DNA of 33,238 bases from Alysiella sp. (GCF_030525755.1 NZ_JAUNEC010000016.1:1-33238); one strand, 5' to 3'. Positions 7,276 to 16,911 are shown, counted from the first letter of the stretch. Program-made: numbers and translations. Notes: generated by a model from the sequence alone, not told the origin.

Positions 7276-7411
7276 GATTTGCTGTATTCTATCTCAGAAA
7301 GTGTTAAGATGCGCATCTTGCCACATTTTAGGCTGCCTGAAAAGTTGGCAAATCAACCTCAAACTCAATACCAAGCTGCCTGAAACAGCTTATAAGCCAG
7401 AAAGCCACACC

Positions 7412-7606
7412 ATGAAACGGATTGCATTTACCTCATTGTCTGCCCTTTTGCTCTGTGCCTGTGGTTACAAAGGCAAACTTTATTTACCATACGAAAACGA
7501 CAAGGCAAAATTTGCACCCGTCCAAACAGGCATTGATTTTAAACGCCGCGACACCCCCAAGCAATCCAATCCAACTCCACCAACCCCAATAAAACAAACC
7601 ATTTAA
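7412..7606 (+). CDS. lptM: Small lipoprotein LptM (YifL family)
   Basis: A 64-residue lipoprotein: short signal peptide MKRIAFTSLSALLLCAC, with the acylated Cys followed directly by GYKGKLYLP, the conserved CGxKGxLxxP block of LptM/YifL. In E. coli LptM helps the LptD-LptE lipopolysaccharide translocon mature by promoting LptD disulfide formation. The rest is a Pro/Thr/Asn-rich tail. It is placed two bases before lysA and opposite cyaY, a conserved arrangement. The upstream divergent gap holds one exact and one near DUS (7330, 7373). Confidence 0.88.
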   Translation: MKRIAFTSLSALLLCACGYKGKLYLPYENDKAKFAPVQTGIDFKRRDTPKQSNPTPPTPIKQTI

Positions 7607-7608
7607 TC

Positions 7609-8838
7609 ATGACTCAATTTTGCGAAAACCTCTCCTTTACCGAACTGGCCGAACAATTTGGCACACCTTTATACGTTTACAGCCAAAACGCCATGAGTGC
7701 AGCATTTAAACGTTACCAAACCGCTTTTGCCGCCACCCAACCCTTAATTTGCTATGCCGTCAAAGCCAACAGCAATTTAAGTGTTTTACAACATTTTGCA
7801 CGTTTAGGCAGCGGCTTTGACACTGTATCAGGTGGTGAATTAGCACGTGTTCTAGCTGCGGGTGGCGATGCAAGCAAAGTCCTATTTTCAGGCGTAGGTA
7901 AAAGTATTACCGAAATTGAATTTGCCTTAAACGCAGGCATCAAATGCTTCAACGTAGAGAGCCTACCTGAGTTAGCACGCATCAATGAAGTGGCAGGCAA
8001 ATTAGGTAAAACTGCCCCCATTTCCTTACGCATCAACCCCGATGTAGATGCCAAAACCCACCCCTATATTTCCACAGGTCTAAAAGAAAACAAGTTTGGC
8101 ATTGCCATGAAGGATGCTGAACACGCCTATCAACATGCCAAATCCCTACCCAATTTAAATGTAACTGGCATTGATTGCCACATCGGCTCACAACTCACCG
8201 ACTTATCGCCACTTATCCAAGCCTGCGAACGTTTGTTGATTCTAATAGACAAATTAGCCAAACAAAATATTGTCTTGCAACACATTGATTTAGGTGGTGG
8301 CGTAGGCATAGACTATCACGGCAACCACGAACCTGAATTACAGACCTATGCAGATGCCGTTCATCAAATGTTGCAAAACCGTTCATTAGATTTAATTTTA
8401 GAGCCAGGGCGCAGTTTAGTCGGCAACGCAGGTACATTGCTAACTCGAGTCGAATACATCAAACGTGGCGAAGAAAAAAATTTCGTCATAGTAGATGCTG
8501 CCATGAATGATTTAATTCGCCCCGCTCTTTACGAAGCCCATCATCAAATTGACAACAATTTTAAAAAAAGCATCACACCTTTTATTGCCGACATTGTCGG
8601 TCCCATCTGCGAAACAGGCGACTTTTTGGCACAAAATCGTGAAATTGCAGCCGAAGCAGGCGATTTATTACTGATTCGCAGCGCAGGTGCATACGCCGCA
8701 AGCATGGCCAGCAATTACAACACACGCCCACGTGCAGCAGAAGTTTTGGTCAATGGCACACAAGCCCAGTTAATCCGTCATCGTGAAACTTGGGAAATGT
8801 TGTTTGCAGACGAAAAAACCTTATTGACACCCTCATAA
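7609..8838 (+). CDS. lysA: Diaminopimelate decarboxylase
   Basis: A 409-residue fold-type III PLP enzyme that decarboxylates meso-diaminopimelate to lysine, the last step of lysine synthesis. Lys52 in CYAVKANSN is the Schiff-base lysine. HIGSQLTD, the glycine-rich phosphate motif DLGGGVGIDY, LEPGRSLVGNAG and PICETGDFLA with its dimer-interface Cys, then SAGAYAASMASNYN, are all in place. Length is normal. It begins two bases after lptM, so the pair is cotranscribed. A DUS hairpin follows the stop. Confidence 0.97.
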   Translation: MTQFCENLSFTELAEQFGTPLYVYSQNAMSAAFKRYQTAFAATQPLICYAVKANSNLSVLQHFARLGSGFDTVSGGELARVLAAGGDASKVLFSGVGKSITEIEFALNAGIKCFNVESLPELARINEVAGKLGKTAPISLRINPDVDAKTHPYISTGLKENKFGIAMKDAEHAYQHAKSLPNLNVTGIDCHIGSQLTDLSPLIQACERLLILIDKLAKQNIVLQHIDLGGGVGIDYHGNHEPELQTYADAVHQMLQNRSLDLILEPGRSLVGNAGTLLTRVEYIKRGEEKNFVIVDAAMNDLIRPALYEAHHQIDNNFKKSITPFIADIVGPICETGDFLAQNREIAAEAGDLLLIRSAGAYAASMASNYNTRPRAAEVLVNGTQAQLIRHRETWEMLFADEKTLLTPS

Positions 8839-8844
8839 AAAAGC

Positions 8845-8881
8845 TTTCAGGCAGCCCCTCCATACAACAGGCTGCCTGAAA
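8845..8881 (+). terminator. DUS-derived hairpin after lysA
   Basis: TTTCAGGCAGCC (8845-8856) and GGCTGCCTGAAA (8870-8881) form a 12-bp stem with a 13-base loop seven bases after lysA. The right arm is an exact DUS and the left has one mismatch. No T-run follows, so termination may be modest. Confidence 0.6.
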
Positions 8882-8947
8882 TTACTGACCGCTGTGCAGA
8901 TAAAACGCCACAAAAATCCCCCTTTATTCATATTTTTCCGCATCATT

Positions 8948-8977
8948 TTCACAGTTACCCCGATTATCTTGTATAAT
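8948..8977 (+). promoter_or_regulatory. Probable sigma-70 promoter of pilB operon
   Basis: TTCACA (8948-8953), an 18-base spacer and a perfect TATAAT (8972-8977) lie about 88 bases before the pilB start. The leader that follows contains an imperfect hairpin, GGCTGCT (9013-9019) with AGCAGCC (9030-9036), made from a decayed DUS pair. Confidence 0.6.
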
Positions 8978-9064
8978 TGAACGCATTTATTGTCTTAACT
9001 CTAATATATTTAGGCTGCTCGAAACATTCAGCAGCCATTTTGGCAAATTATTTAGGAACAACTA

Positions 9065-10747
9065 ATGAGCATTGGTTTACTGCGCGTATTGGTACAAAAA
9101 AAACTAATACCGCAAGATAAAATTGACACCTATCAAAACGCCATCAAAGAAAACAAAAACATCATGTCCATGGTGTTTGGCGACAAAATCATCAATCCCG
9201 AAAACTTGGCAGAACTTTTTTCCAACGTTTTCAACTATCCAATGCTGGATTTAAATTATTTTCCACGCAGCAATTTGGTACAAGACGTCATTTCAGAAAC
9301 CCAAATGATGGAATTGCGTTGTCTACCTTTATTTAAACGTGGCAGAAAACTCTTTTTAGCGGTATCCGACCCCACGCAAATGCAGAATTTCCAAAAAGCC
9401 GTATTTTCAAGTGGCTTATCCGTGGAATTGGTGATTGTGCGTGATGACCAACTGTCGCGTATTTTAGAGTGGTTCGGTCAAAGCAACACCAGCTTACTCA
9501 AAGAAATGGGCATGGACTCTTCTTTACAAGAATCACAAAGCCAAACCATGATTGTGGACGGAGAAGAAGAGGAAGATGGACCTGTTGCACGCTTTATCCA
9601 AAAAATTCTGCATGATGCGGTTGTAGGCGGTGCTTCCGATATTCACTTTGAATTTTACGAATTTATGGCACGCGTACGTTTCCGTACCGATGGCGTACTG
9701 CGTGAAATTGTACAGCCACCTTTGAACTTACGCAGTCAATTGGCTTCGCGAATTAAAGTTATGGCAAAATTGGACATTTCCGAAAAACGTGTTCCACAAG
9801 ACGGTCGCATTCAATTACAATTTTCCAAAAACACCAAAGCCATTGACTTCCGTGTCAATACCATGCCCTGCCTGTTTGGCGAAAAAGTGGTAATGCGTAT
9901 TTTGAATTCTGATGCTGCCAGTCTGAATATTGACCAACTTGGTTTTGAAGATTTCCAAAAAGACTTGATTTTAGAAGCCATTCATCGCCCATATGGTATG
10001 GTGTTGGTAACAGGTCCTACAGGTTCAGGTAAAACAGTCTCACTTTATACCTGCCTGAATATTTTGAATACAGACGATGTAAACATTTCCACCGCCGAAG
10101 ACCCTGCGGAGATTAACTTACCAGGCATCAATCAAGTAAACGTAAACGACAAACAAGGTCTAACCTTTGAAGCAGCCTTAAAGGCTTTCTTGCGCCAAGA
10201 CCCAGATATCATCATGATTGGTGAGATTCGCGATTTAGGTACAGCAGACATCGCAATTAAAGCCGCGCAAACGGGTCATATGGTGTTCTCCACTTTACAC
10301 ACCAACAACGCCCCTGCCACTTTATCACGTATGCTAAACATGGGCGTTGCACCATTTAACATTGCCAGCTCGGTCAATTTGATTATGGCACAACGTTTGG
10401 CACGCCGTTTGTGTTCCGCTTGCAAACAACCTATGGAACGCCCACCTGAACAAGCATTAAAACAAGCAGGCTTTACCGATGAAGATTTGGCAAAAGATTG
10501 GATTATGTATCGAGCAATTGGTTGCGATGCCTGCAAAGGAAAGGGCTACAAAGGTCGTGCAGGCTTATATGAAGTGATGCCTATGACGGAAAAAATGAAA
10601 GCCGTTATCATGCGTGGCGGTACAGAAGTAGATATTGCCGAAATTGCTTATGCAGAAGGGCTGGTAGATTTACGTCGCTCTGGTCTTTTAAAAGTCATGC
10701 AAGGCATTACCACATTAGAAGAAGTCATTGCAACCACCAATGAATAA
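9065..10747 (+). CDS. pilB: Type IV pilus assembly ATPase PilB (PilF of Neisseria)
   Basis: A 560-residue hexameric ATPase that powers pilin polymerisation. The N-terminal ~150 residues are a GspE-N/MshEN-type domain. The ATPase domain has Walker A GPTGSGKT at about residue 317, the Asp-box/Walker B region RQDPDIIMIGEIRD, the His-box GHMVFSTLHTN, and a CSACKQP ... CDACKGKGYKGR zinc-binding tetracysteine. AGGAA lies six bases before ATG. It leads a pilB-pilC-pilD cluster named pilF-pilG-pilD in Neisseria. The same pili import DUS-tagged DNA, yet this cluster has no exact DUS. Confidence 0.97.
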   Translation: MSIGLLRVLVQKKLIPQDKIDTYQNAIKENKNIMSMVFGDKIINPENLAELFSNVFNYPMLDLNYFPRSNLVQDVISETQMMELRCLPLFKRGRKLFLAVSDPTQMQNFQKAVFSSGLSVELVIVRDDQLSRILEWFGQSNTSLLKEMGMDSSLQESQSQTMIVDGEEEEDGPVARFIQKILHDAVVGGASDIHFEFYEFMARVRFRTDGVLREIVQPPLNLRSQLASRIKVMAKLDISEKRVPQDGRIQLQFSKNTKAIDFRVNTMPCLFGEKVVMRILNSDAASLNIDQLGFEDFQKDLILEAIHRPYGMVLVTGPTGSGKTVSLYTCLNILNTDDVNISTAEDPAEINLPGINQVNVNDKQGLTFEAALKAFLRQDPDIIMIGEIRDLGTADIAIKAAQTGHMVFSTLHTNNAPATLSRMLNMGVAPFNIASSVNLIMAQRLARRLCSACKQPMERPPEQALKQAGFTDEDLAKDWIMYRAIGCDACKGKGYKGRAGLYEVMPMTEKMKAVIMRGGTEVDIAEIAYAEGLVDLRRSGLLKVMQGITTLEEVIATTNE

Positions 10748-10785
10748 TTCATTTTTACAATTTTATTTCATCTAAGGATATGGAT

Positions 10786-12051
10786 ATGGCTGCCAACACA
10801 AGCAAAAAAACAGTCAAAAAAGCCGCTCCTGCTGCTAAACCAGTTAAAAAAGAAAAAGGCAATCGTTACCAGTTTGAAGGTAAAAATCTGCAAACCGATT
10901 CTGTCGTTCGTGGTGAAGTTGTCGCCAAAAATGAAGAAGAAGCGCGTCAGAAATTACAGAGACGACAAATTAAGGTAATGACGCTAACCAAAATGAAAAA
11001 AACGCGTCAAAAGAAAATCACACAGCAAGACATTACTGTGTTTACCCGTCAGCTTTCCACTATGATGAAAGCAGGCTTACCCATGATGCAAGCATTTGAT
11101 ATTGTTGCAAAAGGACACAGCAATGCTTCCATGACCGAATTATTGATGGCGGTTCGTGGTGATGTGGAACAAGGTATTTCTTTAGCAGAAGCTTTTGCCA
11201 AACACCCACGTTACTTTGATAAATTCTATGTGAATTTAGTTGCTGCTGGTGAGGCAGGTGGTGTATTAGAAGGTTTGCTAGACAAATTGGCAACTTATAA
11301 AGAAAAAACCCAAGCTATCAAACGCAAAGTAAAAGGTGCATTAACTTACCCTATTGCCATTATCGTTGTTGCCATTGCATTGGTTATTGTGATGATGATG
11401 TTCGTTTTACCTGAATTTGGTAAAGTTTATCAAGGTATGGGAGCTGAATTGCCTGCACTGACTCAAACCATGATGGACATTTCCGCATTTTTTGTATCTC
11501 ATGGCTGGCTGATTATTATAGGCTTAATTGGTGGTGTAGTTGGCTTAATCCAGTTACATAAACACTCACCCAAATTCCAACGACGTGTTGATGCATGGTT
11601 ATTAAAAGTACCCATTTTTGGCGAAATTGTACGCAAAGCAACCATTGCTCGCTGGTCTCGTACTACTGCAACCCTATTTACTGCGGGCGTACCTTTGGTT
11701 GAAGTATTGGATTCTGTCGCGGGCGCATCAGGCAACATCATTTACGAAGAGGCCACCAAAGAAATCCGCTCCAAAGTCAATCAAGGTTTATCCTTAACCT
11801 CGGGTATGATTGCCAGCAATTTATTCCCCAATATGGTGGTACAAATGGCTTCTATTGGTGAAGAATCGGGTGCATTAGATGATATGTTGAATAAAACGGC
11901 TGAATTTTATGAAGATGAAGTAGACAATGCCGTGAATACCCTGTCATCTCTGATGGAACCCATCATCATGGTTGTTTTGGGTAGCATTATTGGTGTGATT
12001 TTGGTTGCCATGTATCTGCCACTCTTCAATATGGGCGATGCAATCGGTTAA
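10786..12051 (+). CDS. pilC: Type IV pilus inner-membrane platform protein PilC (PilG of Neisseria)
   Basis: A 421-residue GspF-family platform protein. Two repeated cytoplasmic domains are seen: QLSTMMKAGLPMMQAFDI ... GDVEQGISLAEAF, and TATLFTAGVPLVEVLDS ... SKVNQGLSLTSGM. Three membrane helices lie near residues 180-205, 240-257 and at the C terminus. The first ~28 residues are a Lys/Ala-rich extension (KKTVKKAAPAAKPVKKEKG) before the usual YQFEGKN start. ATG at 10786 has AAGGA seven bases upstream; the ATG at 10780 is too close to that site. PilC transmits PilB rotation to pilin addition. Confidence 0.95.
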   Translation: MAANTSKKTVKKAAPAAKPVKKEKGNRYQFEGKNLQTDSVVRGEVVAKNEEEARQKLQRRQIKVMTLTKMKKTRQKKITQQDITVFTRQLSTMMKAGLPMMQAFDIVAKGHSNASMTELLMAVRGDVEQGISLAEAFAKHPRYFDKFYVNLVAAGEAGGVLEGLLDKLATYKEKTQAIKRKVKGALTYPIAIIVVAIALVIVMMMFVLPEFGKVYQGMGAELPALTQTMMDISAFFVSHGWLIIIGLIGGVVGLIQLHKHSPKFQRRVDAWLLKVPIFGEIVRKATIARWSRTTATLFTAGVPLVEVLDSVAGASGNIIYEEATKEIRSKVNQGLSLTSGMIASNLFPNMVVQMASIGEESGALDDMLNKTAEFYEDEVDNAVNTLSSLMEPIIMVVLGSIIGVILVAMYLPLFNMGDAIG

Positions 12052-12055
12052 TTTT

Positions 12056-12898
12056 ATGGATACATTTGCAATCATTGTGGCTTGTCTATTCGGTTTACTT
12101 ATTGGCAGTTTTTTAAATGTCGTCATTTACAGACTACCTGTAATGCTGGAACGTGAATGGACAAAAGCCGCAAAAGAGCAATTAAATTTACCACAAGATG
12201 AGAACGACACGGCAAGATTCAATCTCCTTACTCCTCGTTCTCGTTGTGGTCTATGTGGTTCAGCTGTCAAAACTTGGCAAAATATCCCAATTATCAGTTG
12301 GTTAATACTTAAAGGCAAATGTGGTCATTGCAAAACACCGATTGCCATACGCTACCCTTTGGTAGAACTCTTAACCGCTGTATTATTTGGTATTGTGGCT
12401 TGGCAATACGGTTACACCAGTATTACCATAGGTGCATGTTTGTTTACTGCTTTCATCATTGCGCTTACCTTTATTGATGCTGATAAACAATTTTTGCCAG
12501 ACCACTTAACCTTACCCCTTGTTTGGCTCGGTTTGTTGTTTAATCTCTATACTGATTTTATTCCGCTCAAATCAGCCGTTACAGGTACTGTCATCGGTTA
12601 TCTATCGCTGTGGTTCATCTACCATATTTTCAAATTGCTCACAGGCAAAGAAAGCATGGGATATGGCGATTTTAAAATGTTGGCGGCCATAGGTGCATGG
12701 TTAGGTGTATCATCTTTGCCTATTGTCATTATGGCAGCATCCATTATTGGCATTATTGCCGCATTAATAAAGCGAGTTGGACAAGGACAACCCATGGCAT
12801 TTGGTCCTTGTCTTGGCATAGCAGCTTGGTTTGTCTTGATTTTTTATGCACCGATTGAACAGTTTATCAGCTGGTGGCTGCAAAAATCAGGTTTTTAA
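12056..12898 (+). CDS. pilD: Prepilin peptidase / N-methyltransferase PilD
   Basis: A 280-residue polytopic aspartyl protease that cleaves type IV prepilin leaders and methylates the new N terminus. The N-terminal signature GSFLNVVIYRLP is present. Two CxxC pairs, CGLCG and CGHCK, form the zinc-binding cytoplasmic loop. The catalytic Asp motifs are FIDADKQFLPDHLTLP and GYGDFKML. The frame is open upstream into pilC, but ATG at 12056 (MDTFAIIVACLFG), four bases after the pilC stop, gives the family's standard start. Confidence 0.96.
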   Translation: MDTFAIIVACLFGLLIGSFLNVVIYRLPVMLEREWTKAAKEQLNLPQDENDTARFNLLTPRSRCGLCGSAVKTWQNIPIISWLILKGKCGHCKTPIAIRYPLVELLTAVLFGIVAWQYGYTSITIGACLFTAFIIALTFIDADKQFLPDHLTLPLVWLGLLFNLYTDFIPLKSAVTGTVIGYLSLWFIYHIFKLLTGKESMGYGDFKMLAAIGAWLGVSSLPIVIMAASIIGIIAALIKRVGQGQPMAFGPCLGIAAWFVLIFYAPIEQFISWWLQKSGF

Positions 12899-12908
12899 GG
12901 AATCACTC

Positions 12909-13517
12909 ATGACCATATGGATAGGATTAACAGGTGGTATAGGCAGCGGCAAAAGTCAGGTCGCTGCCTGTTTTGCTTCATTAGGCATTCCCATTATTGA
13001 TGCCGATGCCATCAATCGCAGCATCATCAACACCCCCAATCATACTGCACTCATCAAAATCAAACAGCATTTTGGCAAATCAGCCCTTGATGACACAGGC
13101 TGCCTGAATCGACAATATATGCGTGAACTCATTTTCAGGCAGCAAAAAGCCAAACAACAACTGGAACACATACTCCACCCCCACATCATACAGCATATTC
13201 AAATCGCCCAAACCCAATACCACAATGCACCATACGGCATCATAGAACTCCCAACCCTAACCGAACACCCCCATTTTCGACACTTGGTACAGCGGATTTT
13301 ACTCATTCACAGCCCCAAAGCAGAACGTATCAAACGCGTAAAACAACGTAGTGGCTTAAACGAAGAAAACATACACGCCATCATTAACAACCAAGCCACA
13401 GACGAACAGCGTCTAGCGATTGCCGATGACATCATAGACAATTCAGGCAGCCTTGCACAACTACACCAAAACACAGAACAACAACATCACATTTATCTTG
13501 CCCTTTACGCCCATTAA
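12909..13517 (+). CDS. coaE: Dephospho-CoA kinase
   Basis: A 202-residue P-loop kinase that phosphorylates dephospho-CoA to give coenzyme A. Walker A is GLTGGIGSGKS near the N terminus; IIDADAI and the HP(H) segment LEHILHPHI are typical of CoaE. TAAGGA sits just before ATG at 12909. It follows pilD by 10 bases, the common pilD-coaE order in Neisseriaceae and pseudomonads. Two in-frame uptake sequences are present: TGCLN (13097) and SGSLAQ (13442). Confidence 0.94.
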   Translation: MTIWIGLTGGIGSGKSQVAACFASLGIPIIDADAINRSIINTPNHTALIKIKQHFGKSALDDTGCLNRQYMRELIFRQQKAKQQLEHILHPHIIQHIQIAQTQYHNAPYGIIELPTLTEHPHFRHLVQRILLIHSPKAERIKRVKQRSGLNEENIHAIINNQATDEQRLAIADDIIDNSGSLAQLHQNTEQQHHIYLALYAH

Positions 13518-13607
13518 ATTTCAGTACAAACATCACATCAAGTGAGATAAAATGTGTCTTTCCCATTTCAGGCAGCCTGAAACCACTTGCAAAAGGAAGC
13601 AGCCACC

Positions 13608-14360
13608 ATGTTACATTTTGACCATCCACTCTCCGAACGAGTACGCAGTTTGATACGCATTGAACACCTCTTCAACCGTTTCAAACACACTTTGGCAGGC
13701 GAAGACAAATGGTCGCATCATGTGGCAATCGGCAGCCTATTTGAAATCATGGAATGTTCATCGCGTGCCGATCTCAAATTAGAAATTTTGCAAGAACTAG
13801 AAAGGCAAAGGCAAATCATCAGTCGCAATCAAGCCAACAATCCAGTATTAGACCGGCTGAATCAGGCCACCCAAAACCTACAAGAAATCCAACAAAAATT
13901 CGGACAACACATACGCGAAAACGAATGGCTAATGGCACTCAAACAACGTTTTGCCGTAGCAGGTGGTACCACGCCCGTTGAATTACCCAGCTATTATTTT
14001 TGGCAAAAGCAAGCAGCAGAACAACGCCGTCAAGATTTAGAAACTTGGAGTCAAGCCATGATGCCCACCTACCAAGCTACAGAATTACTACTGGAAATTT
14101 TACGCAGTCATGCCCTGACCAGCGAATGCCAAGCAAACAAAGGGAATTATCAACATAACAGCATGGCACACAATATCCACCTATTAACCATTGAAATTCC
14201 AATGGGTGAAAATGCCCTACCTGAAGTATCTGCAAACAAATATTTCACACACATTCGCTTTCTAAGTACCGACCAAAACAGTATGCGTGGTAAACAAATT
14301 GAACGCAACATCAAATTCAAAATGATGATGTGCAGTTTTGACCCCATACCCAATAAATAA
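13608..14360 (+). CDS. zapD: Cell division protein ZapD
   Basis: A 250-residue member of the ZapD (YacF, DUF1342) family, which cross-links FtsZ filaments at the Z-ring. The start FDHPLSERVRSLIRIEHLF is the family signature. The SYYFWQKQ region, followed by a beta-rich second half ending FKMMMCSFDP, fits the usual layout. ATG at 13608 has AAAGGAAG about ten bases upstream. A palindromic DUS at 13567 separates it from coaE, with which it commonly travels. Confidence 0.93.
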   Translation: MLHFDHPLSERVRSLIRIEHLFNRFKHTLAGEDKWSHHVAIGSLFEIMECSSRADLKLEILQELERQRQIISRNQANNPVLDRLNQATQNLQEIQQKFGQHIRENEWLMALKQRFAVAGGTTPVELPSYYFWQKQAAEQRRQDLETWSQAMMPTYQATELLLEILRSHALTSECQANKGNYQHNSMAHNIHLLTIEIPMGENALPEVSANKYFTHIRFLSTDQNSMRGKQIERNIKFKMMMCSFDPIPNK

Positions 14361-14413
14361 ACCTTTTCAGGCTGCCTGAAACAATTTAACCCCTGATTAA
14401 TACCATAAAACAC

Positions 14414-14893
14414 ATGACTCGACTTGAATACATTGCCGCTGAATTAACTGCCCGCAAACAAACCGTAACCTGTGCCGAATCCTGCACAGGCGGTTTACTC
14501 TGTGCCGAACTAACTGCCCTACCTGGCAGTTCTGCCTTTTTTGAACGCGGTTTCATTACCTATGGCAACGATGCAAAAAAACAACTGGTCAATGTCAATG
14601 ACAGTACCCTACGTCATTACGGTGCAGTAAGCGAAGAAACCGTACGCGAAATGGCATTAGGTGCACTCATTGCCTCCAAATGTGACTATGCCATCAGCAT
14701 ATCAGGCATCGCAGGACCAGACGGCGGCAGCGAAGATAAACCCGTAGGCACAATCTGGTTTGGTTTTGCCACCAAACAACGCATCTGGGCAAAAAAATAC
14801 TGCTTTTCAGGCAGCCGCAGCGAAATTCGCGGGCAAGCCGTACAATACGCACTTGCCATATTGGAACACTATCTCAAAACGTCCAGCAAATAA
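14414..14893 (+). CDS. pncC: Nicotinamide-nucleotide amidase PncC (CinA C-terminal domain)
   Basis: A 159-residue stand-alone CinA-C protein that deamidates nicotinamide mononucleotide in the pyridine-nucleotide salvage cycle. TCAESCTGGLL carries the catalytic Ser. LPGSSAFFERGFITYGNDAK, YGAVSEETVREMA and ISISGIAGPDGGSEDKPVGT follow as in the family. A DUS at 14369 lies upstream, and a one-mismatch copy encodes SGSRS within the gene. Confidence 0.95.
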   Translation: MTRLEYIAAELTARKQTVTCAESCTGGLLCAELTALPGSSAFFERGFITYGNDAKKQLVNVNDSTLRHYGAVSEETVREMALGALIASKCDYAISISGIAGPDGGSEDKPVGTIWFGFATKQRIWAKKYCFSGSRSEIRGQAVQYALAILEHYLKTSSK

Positions 14894-14931
14894 CCCACAA
14901 GCTACCTGAAACACAAAGGAATATTTTTAAA

Positions 14932-15552
14932 GTGGCACAATTTTTCAGCATTCACCCCGATAACCCACAAACAAGACTACTCAAACAAACAGCCGACATC
15001 ATACAAAAAGGTGGCATCATCGCCATGCCTACTGATTCTTGCTACGCCCTAGCTTGCAGCTTGGGCAATAAAACAGGCATGGAACGCATACTTACCATTC
15101 GCCAAATTGACCAAAAACACCACCTAACCCTACTCTGTGCTGATTTAAGTGAACTGGGCAAATACGCCAAAGTGGACAACAGCCAATTCCGTCAACTCAA
15201 GACCACCACACCAGGCAGTTATACTTTCATTCTGCCCGCCACCAAAGAAGTCCCTAACCGCACCCTGCACCCCAAACGCAAAACCATAGGCTTGCGTGTT
15301 CCTGACAATACCGTTGCGCTGGCATTATTAAAAGAAATTGGTGAACCCCTTTTGTCTTGCACCCTGATGCTACCTGAAGATTCAGAACCATTGAGCGACC
15401 CTTACGAAATCCGCGACCGTTTAGAACATAGCCTTGACGCCGTGATTGACGGTGGTTGGTGCGGCACAGAACCCACCACCGTTATAGACATGACCAATGG
15501 CATTGAATTGATACGACAAGGTAAAGGCAATATCGCTCCATTCGGCTTGTAA
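14932..15552 (+). CDS. yciO: YciO-type Sua5/YrdC-domain protein
   Basis: A 206-residue YrdC-fold protein. The start AQFFSIHPDNPQTRLLKQ, PTDSCYALAC, TPGSYTFILPATKEVP and KRKTIGLRVP align with YciO rather than with TsaC, the enzyme that makes threonylcarbamoyl-AMP. YciO shares the fold and may have weak or different activity. The start codon is GTG at 14932, with AAAGGA 11 bases upstream. TsaB is encoded elsewhere in this window, but a functional link is not implied. Confidence 0.88.
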   Translation: MAQFFSIHPDNPQTRLLKQTADIIQKGGIIAMPTDSCYALACSLGNKTGMERILTIRQIDQKHHLTLLCADLSELGKYAKVDNSQFRQLKTTTPGSYTFILPATKEVPNRTLHPKRKTIGLRVPDNTVALALLKEIGEPLLSCTLMLPEDSEPLSDPYEIRDRLEHSLDAVIDGGWCGTEPTTVIDMTNGIELIRQGKGNIAPFGL

Positions 15553-15680
15553 CCCCAATTTACCATATTCATCACAAAATCCAAGCAATCCAACATTTTT
15601 TTCGTTAAAATAAGGTTTTTCAGGCAGCCTGAATCGGCTGCCGTTTCACATTTCATTTAATCATCTATAAAGGAAACAGT

Positions 15681-16877
15681 ATGTCCAACAAACTGATTTT
15701 GGTCTTAAACTGCGGTTCATCTTCACTCAAAGGTGCGGTTTTAAACAGCGAAAACGGCGATGTTTTATTAAGCTGTTTGGCTGAAAAACTCAATTTAGCA
15801 GATGCCTACATCACTTTCAAAGTTAATGGCGAAAAACAAAAAGTTGAACTCAAAGAACAGCCTAACCACACAGGCGCAGTCGGTGCATTATTAAACAAAC
15901 TCAAAGAAATGGGTTTAGAAAGCCAAATTAGTGCGGTCGGTCATCGCGTGGTAAGCGGTGGCGAAGCATACAGTGAATCCGTATTGGTGGATGATAGCGT
16001 ATTGGCAGCGATTGAAAAATGCATTCCACTTGCACCCTTACACAATCCTGCAAACTTACTTGGTATCCGTGCAGCACAAGCCATTTTCAAAGGTTTGCCC
16101 AATGTTGCTGTATTTGACACAGCTTTCCACCAAACCATGCCTGCACATGCCTATACCTATGCACTGCCACAAAAATTTTATCGCGAATTGGGTTTACGCC
16201 GTTACGGTTTTCATGGCACCAGCTACCGCTTTGTTGCTGATGAAGCCGCCCAATTTTTGGGAGTAGACAAAAACAATCTGAAATTGGTCGTAGCACATCT
16301 GGGTAATGGTGCATCAGTTGCTGCCATTCGCAATGGTCAATCCATGGATACCAGCATGGGTTTAACCCCATTGGAAGGCTTGGTAATGGGTACTCGCTCT
16401 GGCGATGTGGACCCCAGCGTATTTTCTTTCTTGGCAGACAATTTGCAACTTTCCACCCAACAAATTACCGATATTCTGAATAAAGAAAGTGGCTTATTGG
16501 GCATTTCTGAATTATCCAACGATTGCCGCACCATTGAAGAAGAAGCCGCCAAAGGTCATGAAGGCGCATTGTTAGCATTGGAAATGTTTGCCTACCGTTT
16601 GGCAAAATATGTAGCATCTATGGCGGTTGCCACAGGGGGGTTAGACGCTTTGGTATTCACAGGTGGCATTGGCGAAAACTCCGATACCATTCGTGAAAAA
16701 GTACTGAATTACTGCGCATTTTTAGGCTTAAATGTGGACAAAGCTGCCAATACAGCCGCCCGTTTTGGCAATGCAGGCATCATTACCACAACCGAAAGCC
16801 CTGTCAAAGCCCTTGTGATTCCCACCAATGAAGAATTGATGATTGCCCAAGATACCACCCGTTTAAGCGGTTTGTAA
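15681..16877 (+). CDS. ackA: Acetate kinase
   Basis: A 398-residue ASKHA-fold kinase that interconverts acetyl phosphate and acetate with ATP. VLNCGSSSLKG (signature 1), RYGFHGTSYRFVA (signature 2), VAHLGNGASVAAI, FTGGIGENS and the closing TNEELMIAQDT are all present. AAAGGA precedes ATG at 15681. A palindromic DUS lies in the upstream gap (15619). A clear intrinsic terminator follows. Confidence 0.97.
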   Translation: MSNKLILVLNCGSSSLKGAVLNSENGDVLLSCLAEKLNLADAYITFKVNGEKQKVELKEQPNHTGAVGALLNKLKEMGLESQISAVGHRVVSGGEAYSESVLVDDSVLAAIEKCIPLAPLHNPANLLGIRAAQAIFKGLPNVAVFDTAFHQTMPAHAYTYALPQKFYRELGLRRYGFHGTSYRFVADEAAQFLGVDKNNLKLVVAHLGNGASVAAIRNGQSMDTSMGLTPLEGLVMGTRSGDVDPSVFSFLADNLQLSTQQITDILNKESGLLGISELSNDCRTIEEEAAKGHEGALLALEMFAYRLAKYVASMAVATGGLDALVFTGGIGENSDTIREKVLNYCAFLGLNVDKAANTAARFGNAGIITTTESPVKALVIPTNEELMIAQDTTRLSGL

Positions 16878-16911
16878 TTGGTCTCTTTCAGGCAACATAA
16901 CTATTCCCCCA

